A DNA stretch of 64,000 bases from the NCBI GenBank assembly GCA_963840725.1, contig CAWIZY010000004.1, positions 62,001 to 126,000 on the forward strand, in the 5' to 3' direction. The DNA comes from CAVWDU01 sp963840725 (GTDB taxonomy: Bacteria; Pseudomonadota; Gammaproteobacteria; Pseudomonadales; Halieaceae). Positions 54,492 through 63,271 of this stretch are shown piece after piece. Each line of letters begins with the position of its first letter. Positions within the stretch are counted from its first letter, which is position 1. The notes beneath the pieces were generated by a model that saw only the letters and a list, made by a program, of their open reading frames with translations, made no database searches and was not told the origin of the DNA. Both the position numbers and the translations under genes were made by a program.

Positions 54492-56312
54492 ATGAGACAA
54501 AAAACTAGCGGACGGCGACGGATATCGCCACTCAATCTTGCCGCCCTGCTGGCGATATTTTTGACCGCCTGTGGCAGTGGGCCCCAGCAGCCCAGCACCG
54601 TGCAATTGCCAACGGCTCCAGGACCAGTCGAACTGCCCGGATCGGGACCACTGCTGCTCCCGCCCAGCAACTATGCCGGCCAGTTTTCCGCCGCCGAACA
54701 AGCCCTGCTGGCATTCGACTGGATGTCAGCCGAGGCAGCCCTGAACACTATCCCGGCCGAGGCGATGAGCGAGACAGATCGAACTTATCTCGCCTACCTC
54801 GAGGCCAGAATTGCGCACCTGCGCGGCGATGACCGTGCCGCAAAAGAAATCGCGCAGCGAGCCGGGGCGGGCAATGCAGACCCCGCGCTGGCCAGCAAAA
54901 TACAGAACTTCCAGCGCTACCAGACTGAGATAACGGGTGACTACCTGGCCAGCGCCGCAATTGCCGATCAACTGCTGGCGGAGGCCAGATCACCGGAATC
55001 CGCGGCCGCCCTCAAACGGACAACCTGGCTCAACCTGCAGCGTCTCAGCGATGAATCACTGCGCGCGGCCTTACAACAACCTGATACGCCCCGGCTTCAA
55101 GCCTGGTTGCAGCTAGCCATGCTGAGCCGTTCAGACTCGACTGCGCGATTAAAGGCCGATCTCAACCAATGGCTGGCAGCTAATCCAACGCACCCGGCTG
55201 CCCAACCACTGCCAGGCGGCATGTCATTTTTGCTGGAACCGGCGCTGGAACGCTACAAGATCGCTCTGATGCTGCCCCTGAGTGGTCGGCTGGCCCCTGC
55301 GGGCGAGGCTATCCGCGATGGGTTCCTCGCCAGTTACTACGCCGGTTTGGGCGCGGGTGACCCGCAACCGGAACTCCTGGTGCTTGATCGATTGCGGTTT
55401 CCCTCTACGGGGGCGGCCTATCGCGCCGCCGTCGATCTGGGCGCGGCGCTCGTGGTGGGACCGTTAACCCGGTCCGCCGTTCGGGAACTCGGGGCAGAGT
55501 CCCCGCGGCCGGTCCCGGTGCTTGCCCTCAACCGGTCAGATTCTCCACTTCCACAGGCCGATACGGCGCTGGTTCAGTTCTCCCTGGCACCTGAAGATGA
55601 GGCAGAACACCTGGCGGCCCTCGCCTTCGGGCGGGGTGCCAGACGCGCTCTGCTGCTGCGACCCGCTGGCGCATGGGGCGACAAAATGGAGCGCGCGCTG
55701 CGAGACCGCTGGCGCGACCTGGGCGGCACCATCGCTGACAGCGCCGCCTACGGCGGTGCCGAGGACTATGCCAAGAGCATGACCGCTGCACTGGGACTCA
55801 CTGCCAGCGAGAAGCGGTCACGCGATCTGCGCTCCAGGCTGGGGCTCAGCAGTCAGCTGGAGCTAACCCCCCGCAGACGGCAGGACATTGATGTGGTGTT
55901 TATGCTGAGCCGAAACCCCCAGGAGGCTCAGGCATTAAAGCCGCTGCTCAGCTACTACTATGCTGGCGATCTTCCCGTTTACGCGACATCGAGCATACAT
56001 CGGGGCACCGTTGATCCGGCTAATCAGGATCTGGAGGGCATTCAACTGGTCGACCTGCCCTGGCTGCTGGGCTCAAATCCGGGACTCCGGTTGACCATCG
56101 CTTCTGGAGACACCGGCAGCGACGTGTATACGCGACTCAATGCCTTAGGAGCCGACGCACATCGGCTGCAGGGCTTGTTCAGGCAATTGCAAGCCGGACC
56201 GGACGCACTGGTACGCGGCGACACTGGCCTTCTGACCCTGGACCCGCAATTGAGGATTCTGCGGGAGACAGAGTTGGCCAAATTCGATGGCGGTGAATTG
56301 CAACCCGAGTGA
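54492..56312 (+). CDS. lpoA: penicillin-binding protein activator lipoprotein LpoA
   Basis: 606 residues from ATG 54492. A basic start (MRQKTSGRRR) leads to a hydrophobic stretch and the lipobox LTAC, giving an outer membrane lipoprotein. The N-terminal third is TPR-like (RIAHLRGDDRAAKEIAQRAG, ALLAFDWMSAEAALNTIPAE). The C-terminal domain has a type I periplasmic-binding fold (KIALMLPLSGRLAPAGEAIR, DVVFMLSRNPQEAQALKPLL). LpoA reaches through the wall to activate the class A synthase PBP1A. Its frame is open upstream to 54414, but the lipoprotein signal fixes the start. It begins the operon lpoA-yraN-diaA-dolP. Confidence 0.93.
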   Translation: MRQKTSGRRRISPLNLAALLAIFLTACGSGPQQPSTVQLPTAPGPVELPGSGPLLLPPSNYAGQFSAAEQALLAFDWMSAEAALNTIPAEAMSETDRTYLAYLEARIAHLRGDDRAAKEIAQRAGAGNADPALASKIQNFQRYQTEITGDYLASAAIADQLLAEARSPESAAALKRTTWLNLQRLSDESLRAALQQPDTPRLQAWLQLAMLSRSDSTARLKADLNQWLAANPTHPAAQPLPGGMSFLLEPALERYKIALMLPLSGRLAPAGEAIRDGFLASYYAGLGAGDPQPELLVLDRLRFPSTGAAYRAAVDLGAALVVGPLTRSAVRELGAESPRPVPVLALNRSDSPLPQADTALVQFSLAPEDEAEHLAALAFGRGARRALLLRPAGAWGDKMERALRDRWRDLGGTIADSAAYGGAEDYAKSMTAALGLTASEKRSRDLRSRLGLSSQLELTPRRRQDIDVVFMLSRNPQEAQALKPLLSYYYAGDLPVYATSSIHRGTVDPANQDLEGIQLVDLPWLLGSNPGLRLTIASGDTGSDVYTRLNALGADAHRLQGLFRQLQAGPDALVRGDTGLLTLDPQLRILRETELAKFDGGELQPE

Positions 56313-56351
56313 GTAGACTGGTGCCTTCGATGATGCCCGAGCGAGCCTGGT

Positions 56352-56708
56352 ATGCAGCACAACGATGGCCACCGCTATGAGGTGGCGACTGCAAACTGGC
56401 TGGCACAACAGGGGCTGCGAATCCTGGACAGAAACTTTCGTACCCGCTACGGCGAACTGGACATCATCGCTCTTGAAGATTACTGCGTGGTCTTCGTCGA
56501 AGTACGCAGCCGCAGTTACGGCGGATTTGGCGGCGCCGCCGCTTCGGTTGACCGCCGCAAGCAGGAGCGGCTGCTGCGCACAGCAAGGACATTCCTGCAA
56601 CGCAATCCCCAATGGGCCAACTACCCGTGCCGGTTCGATGTGGTCGCCTACGAACTGCAGCAGCCGGCCTCGGGGCCAAATTGGATTCGCGGCGCTTTCT
56701 CCGCCTGA
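56352..56708 (+). CDS. yraN: YraN family protein (UPF0102, putative endonuclease)
   Basis: 118 residues. GHRYEVATANWLAQQGLRIL, RTRYGELDIIALEDYCVVF and VEVRSRSYGGFGGAAASVDR show the restriction-endonuclease-like E/D-x-V-R/K core, and ARTFLQRNPQWANYPCRFDV is also typical. Its activity is uncharacterised in most species. Located between lpoA and diaA as in E. coli; 39 bases after lpoA. Confidence 0.92.
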   Translation: MQHNDGHRYEVATANWLAQQGLRILDRNFRTRYGELDIIALEDYCVVFVEVRSRSYGGFGGAAASVDRRKQERLLRTARTFLQRNPQWANYPCRFDVVAYELQQPASGPNWIRGAFSA

Positions 56709-56746
56709 CCCTGGTGAGCCGGTCCGCCCGCCAGCGAGGGCCGGCA

Positions 56747-57346
56747 ATGACCACCAACCCGCCGGATAAGCCTATGGACCACTACCCGATAATCGCCAGC
56801 AACTTCCAGAGTGCGGTCGAGGCGATCATGGCATCGGTAGATGACATCGCCGCGCCACTGGCGCAGGCCAGCGCACTGATAACACAAGCCCTGCTCGCGG
56901 ATTGCAAGGTCGTTATCTGCGGTAGGGGACCCGATACTGCGATCGCACATCTGCTGGCGGGCAACTTGCTCGGTTATGGTGAAAACGAACGTCCGGCACT
57001 GCCGGCCATCGCCCTGGACGGAGACACGGGCGCCCAGGGTAACGAGTCTGCTTTGGCCAGGCAGGTCAGTGCCCTGGGGCAGGAGGGTGACGTCCTCTTT
57101 TGTATTGCCAGCGGTGACCCGGAGGATAGCCTCAAGGAGGCCGTGCGGATGGCGCTGCAGCGTCAGATGATCGTGATTGTCCTGTCGGGGCCGGAGGCAG
57201 ATGAGCAACTCGCTCCAGGGGACCGTATCGATATAAGAATAAGCGCACCCGCGGCTCGTCGAGAGCGCGTTATCGAGCTGCACACCATGATTATCAATAC
57301 GCTGTGTGAGCTGATCTACCGTGATTTATTCGGGCTGACCAGCTGA
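56747..57346 (+). CDS. diaA: SIS-domain protein, DnaA-initiator-associating DiaA family
   Basis: 199 residues from ATG 56747, preceded by GCGAGGG; the open frame extends upstream inside yraN. The SIS fold is visible in ADCKVVICGRGPDTAIAHLL, DVLFCIASGDPEDSLKEAVR and RRERVIELHTMIINTLCELI. DiaA is a tetramer that promotes DnaA assembly at oriC in E. coli; GmhA isomerases share the fold. Gene order (yraN-diaA-dolP) supports DiaA. The usual GNGGSA sugar-binding loop is replaced by GRGPDTA, consistent with a non-enzymatic role. Confidence 0.88.
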   Translation: MTTNPPDKPMDHYPIIASNFQSAVEAIMASVDDIAAPLAQASALITQALLADCKVVICGRGPDTAIAHLLAGNLLGYGENERPALPAIALDGDTGAQGNESALARQVSALGQEGDVLFCIASGDPEDSLKEAVRMALQRQMIVIVLSGPEADEQLAPGDRIDIRISAPAARRERVIELHTMIINTLCELIYRDLFGLTS

Positions 57347-57918
57347 TGATGTCACGGTGCCTGCTTCTGCTCTTCACCCTGAGCCTGACAATGACCGGCT
57401 GCGGTAGCATTCTGGCCACCCTGGAGACCGACACCATTGAAGACAACCCACTGAAGCGCACCCTCCCGCAGCAGCTGCAAGACGAAAGCATCGAAACCAA
57501 GGTTCTCGTTAACCTGGGGGCAGATAACGATGACTTCGACGAGGCCCATCTCGTTGTAGTCAGCTTCAACGGCTATGTGCTGCTAGCCGGGCAGGTACAG
57601 ACCGCAGCGCTCAAAACCCGCGCCACCGAAGTTGTCAGACGAGTAGCGGGTGTGCGCCGGATCTACAATGAATTGGAGATCGCCGCGCCCACTTCAGCTG
57701 TCACCCGCAGCGGCGACGCCTGGATCACAACCAAGGTCAAGACGTGGCTGCTGGGCAGCTCAAGCATTGAGGGAGGTCGGGTTAAAGTGGTGACCGAAAA
57801 CAGCGTGGTCTACCTTATGGGTCTCGCCACCCGGGAGGAAGCCGACAGGATCAGCGAGGCCGCCGCGGGCATTTCGGGCGTTGAGCGTGTGGTGCGGTTG
57901 TTCGAACTGGTCAGCTGA
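57346..57918 (+). CDS. dolP: BON-domain outer membrane lipoprotein DolP
   Basis: 190 residues, start sharing one base with the diaA stop. Lipoprotein signal with lipobox MTGC near residue 18. Two BON domains: ESIETKVLVNLGADNDDFDE with SFNGYVLLAGQVQTAALKTR, and WITTKVKTWLLGSSSIEGGR with TENSVVYLMGLATREEADRI. DolP (YraP) binds anionic phospholipid at the division site and affects outer membrane assembly and amidase activation in E. coli. Last gene of the lpoA operon. Confidence 0.94.
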   Translation: MMSRCLLLLFTLSLTMTGCGSILATLETDTIEDNPLKRTLPQQLQDESIETKVLVNLGADNDDFDEAHLVVVSFNGYVLLAGQVQTAALKTRATEVVRRVAGVRRIYNELEIAAPTSAVTRSGDAWITTKVKTWLLGSSSIEGGRVKVVTENSVVYLMGLATREEADRISEAAAGISGVERVVRLFELVS

Positions 57919-57965
57919 TCAGCTGCCAGATTAGCCCGGCACAGCGTCCACCTGTGATTGTATCC

Positions 57966-57984
57966 GTAGACAGCGGGCGTCTAC
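57966..57984. terminator. small hairpin between convergent dolP and sulfotransferase
   Basis: GTAGAC (57966-57971) and GTCTAC (57979-57984) form a perfect 6-bp stem with a 7-base loop in the 167-base gap between two converging genes. No T-run follows, so terminator function is only suggested by position. Confidence 0.3.
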
Positions 57985-58085
57985 TCGCCAGTGTTACCGG
58001 GGCCGCCCCACAATAGAATGGCGGCAGGAGGCATGTTGATCGCCCTGCAACTGACGACAAGGAACCGAAAACCAGACTGCACCAA

Positions 58086-58859
58086 TTACTGGCGTCGTAT
58101 TTCATTAAGCACTGCCAGTCTCGAATCGTTTCCCTGTGGCAGATTGTGGTACAGCCCCCCGTTTTCGCCTTCAACAAAATGCCATAGTTTGTAATCCTCA
58201 GGATTCAGCTCCTTCACCAGGGTCGCGACACGCGTATCATCCAGATACTCCCGTGCGTAATTCTCCCGCCCCGTATTTATGCGAGCGGCGGATGAATGCT
58301 GCCATGACAACATGGCTGCCATGGCACCGTAGAACTTGTTATAAGAAGCCTGGGAGCCGACGAGAAACTCGTTGTCACGCAGGGTTTGCAAAGCCTCGGC
58401 GAAATTTGCCTCCCCACGAGACAAATAGCCACACTGCTGCTCTGATATAGCACTGCGAAACGCTGCACACTGTTCAATGGAGTCCGCGAGGCTGTCCGGC
58501 TTGATGCCTAGACCGAGCATACGTTTTAACTGATTTTCTCTCTCTCGCTGTTGTCCCGGCAGTTCAGCGAGATCCGGGCGAGTGTAGTATGCGAACAACG
58601 ACACTGCGCGCTCCAGCGGATCCCGTAATACCGAACAGTAAATGGGTGATAAATCTTCAGGGTAAAAGGAAATGCCACGATGGCCGCCCATAACTGCGGC
58701 TTCGCCGATCAATTCCGAGGGGAACTTCGTTGTAGAGGTATTGCAATCGACGCCGATCCAGAAAACATTTTCTATGCGATAGGCCTGATTCATCCTTTGA
58801 CGCAGACTGGTGCCCGCGGTCTTGGGGATATGCAAAAAAACCAGTTGTAGATTAGTCAC
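58086..58859 (-). CDS. sulfotransferase family protein
   Basis: 257 residues with a GTG start at 58859. The 5'-phosphosulfate-binding loop LVFLHIPKTAGTSLRQRMNQ and the 3'-phosphate motif SVLRDPLERAVSLFAYYTRP identify a PAPS-dependent sulfotransferase of the sulfotransferase-2 / heparan-sulfate type. The acceptor is unknown; cell-surface glycan is the usual guess for such enzymes. It appears less GC-rich than its neighbours and sits between sspB and dolP, genes that are normally adjacent in gammaproteobacteria. That suggests insertion by transfer. Its ribosome site is poor (CAGG next to GTG). No other sulfate-metabolism gene is in the window. Confidence 0.85.
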   Translation of the reverse strand: MTNLQLVFLHIPKTAGTSLRQRMNQAYRIENVFWIGVDCNTSTTKFPSELIGEAAVMGGHRGISFYPEDLSPIYCSVLRDPLERAVSLFAYYTRPDLAELPGQQRERENQLKRMLGLGIKPDSLADSIEQCAAFRSAISEQQCGYLSRGEANFAEALQTLRDNEFLVGSQASYNKFYGAMAAMLSWQHSSAARINTGRENYAREYLDDTRVATLVKELNPEDYKLWHFVEGENGGLYHNLPQGNDSRLAVLNEIRRQ

Positions 58860-59043
58860 CCTGCTTTAACTCCCTTTCGATCCGACTCATTCTATCAAAT
58901 GGTCCTCCAGGACCAGGCACGATGATCGCCCGGCTTCTGGTCATCTCAGGCATCGGGGGCGGCGAACTGGAGGGGTGGCCTACATCGGTGCGGAGTGCAT
59001 CGTGGATACAACGATTGTGGAGGACGCCGACAGTGGCGACGAG

Positions 59044-59088
59044 GCCGCCGCAGCGTCGGCTGCCGCAGCGTCGGCTGCCGCAAGCCAA
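59044..59088. repeat. 15-bp tandem repeat between sulfotransferase and sspB
   Basis: GCCGCCGCAGCGTCG (59044-59058), GCTGCCGCAGCGTCG (59059-59073) and a diverged GCTGCCGCAAGCCAA (59074-59088) lie just downstream of the sspB stop. The surrounding 58860-59100 stretch has no convincing gene, although a short open frame crosses it on each strand. Confidence 0.8.
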
Positions 59089-59100
59089 ACGGGCGCGGTT

Positions 59101-59511
59101 CTACTTAACGATTTTAAGGGACGGACGTCCGTCTTGACGCCCGGGACCTGTGGGGTCGTCGTCAGGTGTCCTTGGACCGGGTTCCGAATCCTCGGGCTCA
59201 AAAACCATGCCGTGCCCGTTCTCCCGGGCGTACAGCCCCACCACCGCAGCGACCGGCACATAGATGTCAGTCGCCACGCCACCAAAACGGCCATTAAAAA
59301 CCACCGACTGGTTTGAAATCGTCAAATCAATGACCGCACCGGGGGAAATATTGAGCACAATCTGACCATCCTTGACATACTGCTGAGGCACCTTAACCTC
59401 CTCATGGAGTGCATCGACCAGGATGTACGGGGTACAGTGATTATCGACAATCCACTCATACAGCGCTCGCATGAAGTAGGGCCGGTTGGGCGTCATGTGC
59501 TGCTCTTCCAC
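59101..59511 (-). CDS. sspB: ClpXP protease specificity-enhancing factor SspB
   Basis: 136 residues (131 if ATG 59496 is used). NRPYFMRALYEWIVDNHCTP, HEEVKVPQQYVKDGQIVLNI, GAVIDLTISNQSVVFNGRFG and VATDIYVPVAAVVGLYAREN form the SspB core that binds the ssrA degradation tag. The acidic linker ends in RPSLKIVK, the ClpX-binding tail. It follows sspA by 27 bases on the same strand, as is usual. Confidence 0.96.
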   Translation of the reverse strand: MEEQHMTPNRPYFMRALYEWIVDNHCTPYILVDALHEEVKVPQQYVKDGQIVLNISPGAVIDLTISNQSVVFNGRFGGVATDIYVPVAAVVGLYARENGHGMVFEPEDSEPGPRTPDDDPTGPGRQDGRPSLKIVK

Positions 59512-59538
59512 AGGCTGGTGACCAACTCAGAATGCGCC

Positions 59539-60174
59539 CTAGAGACGCATCTCCCGCTCCTGCTCAGACAGGCTCTCCTGAAACGAGACGCGATCAAACA
59601 ACGCATCCATGTAGGCCAGGAGTGGCTTGGATTGCTTGCTGGAGCGTATATCAATGCCCAGAGATGACAGACGCCAAAGGATTGGCGCAATACAGCAGTC
59701 CACCAGAGTGAACTCGTCGCTCATAAAGAAGGGCTTCTCGGCGAAAATGGGAGAGATTGCCATGATGCCCTCGCGCAGTTCTTTGCGGCTCTTGGTCACC
59801 ACATTTTCACTGCGAGAGTGCAGAATTGAATCTACCAGCCCACACCAGTCCTTTTCGATGCGATGGATAAACAAACGGCTCTCCGCCCGAGCAACAGGGT
59901 ATACAGGCAGCAGCGGTGGATGCGGGAAACGCTCATCCAGGTACTCCATCATGACCTTGGATTCGTAGAGAACAAGATCTCTGTCAACGAGCGTTGGCAG
60001 GGAGTTGTAGGGATTGAGATCCGCCAACTCCGAGGGTGGATGCGCTCCGTCAGACTCAATCAGGTCTACCGTCACACCTTTCTCGGCCAGCACGATACGC
60101 ACGCGGTGACTATAGTGACTCGTGCTGTCAGAGAAGAAGGTCATCGAAGACCTCTTTGCCACAACGCCCATCAA
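59539..60174 (-). CDS. sspA: stringent starvation protein A
   Basis: A 211-residue glutathione-S-transferase-fold protein that binds RNA polymerase. SSMTFFSDSTSHYSHRVRIV, DLIESDGAHPPSELADLNPY, NSLPTLVDRDLVLYESKVMM and YLDERFPHPPLLPVYPVARA match SspA. The usual GST catalytic residue is absent, as in the family. It is located between the bc1 operon and sspB, the conserved order. Confidence 0.96.
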   Translation of the reverse strand: MMGVVAKRSSMTFFSDSTSHYSHRVRIVLAEKGVTVDLIESDGAHPPSELADLNPYNSLPTLVDRDLVLYESKVMMEYLDERFPHPPLLPVYPVARAESRLFIHRIEKDWCGLVDSILHSRSENVVTKSRKELREGIMAISPIFAEKPFFMSDEFTLVDCCIAPILWRLSSLGIDIRSSKQSKPLLAYMDALFDRVSFQESLSEQEREMRL

Positions 60175-60254
60175 ATTACCTCTGTTATTTTGTTATCGAT
60201 CAGTGTGGTCGCAGGATGCACACCTGCGCCCTCGCCGCGACTGCCGCGGCAGGA

Positions 60255-62294
60255 TTAGTGAATGTCCTTCCAGTATTCACGGTTGAGCAACCACGCAAAC
60301 ACGAAGAATAAAGCAATAAAGAGCAGCACCATCGCACCAATGCGCTTGCGGTCAGCCGCCATGGGTTCCGCCATGTAGGCAAGGAAGTTCACCAGGTCGT
60401 ACATGGCACTATCAAAGGCTTCCGGCGACATCGCCCCCGCTTCGGTGACCACCAGCTGGCCACAGGGCTCTTCCATAATTTCTTCACCGGTGAGTGTATC
60501 GCGCTTGGCCCCACCCTTGTCGGCAGTGGCTGGCCCCATAGAACATTCCTGCATGCCCTGAAGTTCGAGCAGAACGTGAGGCATGCCAACGTCTTTGAAG
60601 ACGCGGTTGTTCACGCCGTAAGGCCGCTTGTCATCCCGGTAAAAATTGCGCAAATACGTGTACAGCCACTCCGGTTGCCTGGCCCGCGACACCAGCGTCA
60701 GGTCCGGCGGCGTGGCGCCGAACCACTTCTTGGCATTGTCTTCCGCCATGGCATTGTTGATCAGAGAGCCGATCTTCACAGATGGATCGAACATCAGGTT
60801 TTCCATGAACAGATCTTCTGGAATACCCAGGTCCTCGGCCACACGGTTGTAGCGGGCGTACTGCAGTGAGTGACAGCCCAGGCAATAATTCATGTACACC
60901 TGGGCTCCGTGCTGCAGTGAGGCCTTATCGAGGGGGTCCACAGCAATCGGATCACAGTCAATGGTGCCACACTGATGACTGGACTCTGCACCCACCACTT
61001 TAAGTGGCACGACTGCGAGAATCAGTATCAACACCAGACCGCCCAAACTGCCGAGAAAACCGATACCGCCATCCATCGTGACCCGCTCGGGTACCGGTTT
61101 GGTGGTATCTCTGGCGCTCCAGAAAGGCATGAGCAGGAAAAACCCGAAGTATATGATCGAGCAAATCTGCGCCAGTGCCGTCCGGCCAGGTGAAGGTGCT
61201 TTAACTCCCAACACGCCGAGAATAATGAACGAAGCGACAAATATCACCAGCATTGCCCGCGTAATGTTGCCCCGGTAACGCCAGGACCTGACCGGGCTGC
61301 GATCCAGCCAGGGCATCAGGAATGGAATCGCGACCGAGGCGGCGAAGGCGACGAAACCCCAGAACTTGTCAGGGACAGCGCGCAACACCGAATAGAACGG
61401 GGTGAAATACCACACTGGGGCAATATGCTCCGGTGTCTTGAGCGGATTGGCCTCCTCAAAGTTCGCGTACTCGAGAAAATACCCGCCCATTTCAGGCAGG
61501 AAGAAAATGACTCCGCAGAAGATGAACAGGAATACGCCGATCGCCTGCAGATCGTGCACTGAGTAATAAGGATGGAATGCAACCCCGTCCAGCGGAATCC
61601 CGTCCTTGTCCTTGTGCTTTTTGATATCAACGCCATCCGGGTTGTTGGATCCGACCTCATGCAGCGCGAGCAGATGCAACACCACCAATGCCAACAGGAC
61701 GATAGGCAGCGCGACCACGTGCAGCGCAAAGAAGCGGTTCAGCGTAATCCCGGATATCAGATAGTCACCGCGAATCCAGGTGACGATGTCTTCACCGAAG
61801 TAGGGTATCGCCCCGAAGAGCGAGATAATCACCTGGGCTCCCCAGAAGGACATTTGCCCCCACGGTAATACATAACCGACAAAGGCCTCGGCCATCAGCA
61901 CTATAAAAATCAGCATGCCGAAGACCCAGATCAACTCCCGCGGCTTTTTGTAGGACCCGTAGAGCAATGCCCGAAACATGTGCAGATACACCACCACGAA
62001 AAATGCCGAAGCGCCCGTGGAGTGCATGTAGCGCAGCAACCAGCCGTACTCAACATCGCGCATGATGTATTCGACGGAGGCAAAAGCTCCTTCAGCACTC
62101 GGGGTATAGCTCATGGTGAGCCAGATACCGGTGAGCAACTGGTTGACCAGCACGATCAATGACAGAACGCCAAAGTAGTACCAGAAATTGAAGTTCTTGG
62201 GGGCGTAATACTTCCCCATGTGGGTATCCCACGCTCTCACTATCGGGAGGCGGGCGTCGACCCAATCACGAAATCCTACGAGTACATTGTTCAT
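60255..62294 (-). CDS. fused cytochrome b / cytochrome c1 of the bc1 complex
   Basis: 679 residues in one uninterrupted frame. Residues about 1-405 are cytochrome b: WLLRYMHSTGASAFFVVVYL and NRFFALHVVALPIVLLALVV hold the heme His pairs, and EHIAPVWYFTPFYSVLRAVP the Qo-site PVWY. A segment GGLVLILILAVVPLKVVGA then acts as an internal signal or membrane helix. Cytochrome c1 follows: heme site CLGCHS, GATPPDLTLVSRARQPEWLY, the axial Met in KDVGMPHVLLEL, and a C-terminal anchor ending LNREYWKDIH. Bradyrhizobium FbcH is a known fusion that is cleaved after synthesis; most gammaproteobacteria have separate petB and petC. It shares one base with petA upstream. Confidence 0.93.
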   Translation of the reverse strand: MNNVLVGFRDWVDARLPIVRAWDTHMGKYYAPKNFNFWYYFGVLSLIVLVNQLLTGIWLTMSYTPSAEGAFASVEYIMRDVEYGWLLRYMHSTGASAFFVVVYLHMFRALLYGSYKKPRELIWVFGMLIFIVLMAEAFVGYVLPWGQMSFWGAQVIISLFGAIPYFGEDIVTWIRGDYLISGITLNRFFALHVVALPIVLLALVVLHLLALHEVGSNNPDGVDIKKHKDKDGIPLDGVAFHPYYSVHDLQAIGVFLFIFCGVIFFLPEMGGYFLEYANFEEANPLKTPEHIAPVWYFTPFYSVLRAVPDKFWGFVAFAASVAIPFLMPWLDRSPVRSWRYRGNITRAMLVIFVASFIILGVLGVKAPSPGRTALAQICSIIYFGFFLLMPFWSARDTTKPVPERVTMDGGIGFLGSLGGLVLILILAVVPLKVVGAESSHQCGTIDCDPIAVDPLDKASLQHGAQVYMNYCLGCHSLQYARYNRVAEDLGIPEDLFMENLMFDPSVKIGSLINNAMAEDNAKKWFGATPPDLTLVSRARQPEWLYTYLRNFYRDDKRPYGVNNRVFKDVGMPHVLLELQGMQECSMGPATADKGGAKRDTLTGEEIMEEPCGQLVVTEAGAMSPEAFDSAMYDLVNFLAYMAEPMAADRKRIGAMVLLFIALFFVFAWLLNREYWKDIH

Positions 62295-62890
62295 CAGGCC
62301 GCCTCCGTGTCCACGCCGATTACCAGAATTGCGTCCCCTTCAAATGAATAGGGGGGCACTATCAGGTTTGCAGACGCGGGCACACCACTGAACACGCGAC
62401 CCGATAAATCGAACTTGGAGCCGTGACAGGGGCAGAAAAACCCGCCCAGCCATTCGTCACCGCCCAGATCGGCAGCGCCGACTTCGGGACGGTACTTGGG
62501 GGCACAGCCCAGGTGGGTACACAGACCCTCTACCACCAGCAGCTCCGGTCGGATAGCCCTGCCGATGCCGCTGACATAGTCGGGCTGGTCAGATGTTGCA
62601 CTCTCGGGATCCTTGAGTTGGTCGTTTAGTTTCTCAAGATTCCCCAGCTGCTCTTCGGTTCGGTGCACCACATAAACCGGCTTGCCGCGCCATTCGACGA
62701 CGACCATTTGCCCGGGTTCTATCTTACTGATGTCGGCCTTGACTGGCGCTCCGGCGGCTTTCGCTTTAGCGGAGGGGTTCCAGGACCCCACAAACGGAAC
62801 CGCTATGCCCACCACGCCGGCAACACCCACGACGCTGGTGGCTGCCGTCAGAAACCGCCTCCTGCCGGAGTTGACGTCATCGCTACTCAT
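62294..62890 (-). CDS. petA: ubiquinol-cytochrome c reductase Rieske iron-sulfur subunit
   Basis: 198 residues. A Tat-type signal anchor (GRRRFLTAATSVVGVAGVVG) precedes the Rieske domain with the cluster-binding CTHLGC and CPCHGSKFDLSGRVF. It carries electrons from ubiquinol to cytochrome c1. It is followed directly by the fused cytochrome b/c1 gene; together they encode a complete three-domain bc1 complex. Upstream is rpsI, from which it is separated by a terminator and a candidate promoter. Confidence 0.97.
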   Translation of the reverse strand: MSSDDVNSGRRRFLTAATSVVGVAGVVGIAVPFVGSWNPSAKAKAAGAPVKADISKIEPGQMVVVEWRGKPVYVVHRTEEQLGNLEKLNDQLKDPESATSDQPDYVSGIGRAIRPELLVVEGLCTHLGCAPKYRPEVGAADLGGDEWLGGFFCPCHGSKFDLSGRVFSGVPASANLIVPPYSFEGDAILVIGVDTEAA

Positions 62891-62965
62891 GCTTCTATCT
62901 CCTGAGTGAGAGGCCCGAATCGCCCTGTCGGCAACACTCGGAACCCAACTTTCAAAACGGCCCAG

Positions 62966-62994
62966 ATGGTACGGTTTTTGCCCGACTGTTACAA
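62966..62994 (-). promoter_or_regulatory. candidate promoter for the bc1 operon
   Basis: Minus-strand TTGTAA (62994-62989), a 17-base spacer and TACCAT (62971-62966), each matching four of six consensus bases, about 75 bases before the petA start. The remaining gap 63000-63190 shows no gene that I can support. Confidence 0.35.
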
Positions 62995-63192
62995 GGTAAC
63001 GACCGCTTGATGTCTGGACGCTACTGTACCCGCAGCCGGACGACGGCTACACGACCTGGACATAATGCGGGAAGTGGATGCGCCGCAGGCGGCGGCGCGT
63101 AGTGCACCGCTACCGCCACGCCACTGCAAGCGGGCGGATAGATCCCGAAACGGCCCGCTCGCTTACCGGCAGGACTTCCCCGCCCATGACAC

Positions 63193-63223
63193 AAAAAAGC
63201 CCGGTCTGCTGTCCAAACCGGGC
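63193..63223 (-). terminator. intrinsic terminator of rplM-rpsI
   Basis: On the minus strand GCCCGGT pairs with ACCGGGC across an 11-base loop and is followed by TTTTTT, about 50 bases after the rpsI stop. Confidence 0.88.
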
Positions 63224-63271
63224 GTTTCACCTGCGACAGTAAAGCACCGCCGCCGCAGTGCTCCCGGCCTG

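Noticed and set aside
53320..54495. 391-residue plus-strand open frame
   Set aside because: It runs antisense to rnpB and rsmI and has no recognisable domain.
58852..59088. 78-residue minus-strand open frame overlapping the sulfotransferase start
   Set aside because: It mostly translates the 15-bp repeat (CGSRRCGSRRCG) and has no recognisable domain or ribosome site.
58975..59316. Plus-strand open frame rich in Ala-Ala-Ser
   Set aside because: It runs antisense through sspB and its Ala/Ser content comes from the tandem repeat.
60210..60228. CGCAGG/CCTGCG hairpin after the cytochrome b/c1 gene as a terminator
   Set aside because: The stem is only 6 bp with no T-run on the relevant strand; too weak to list.
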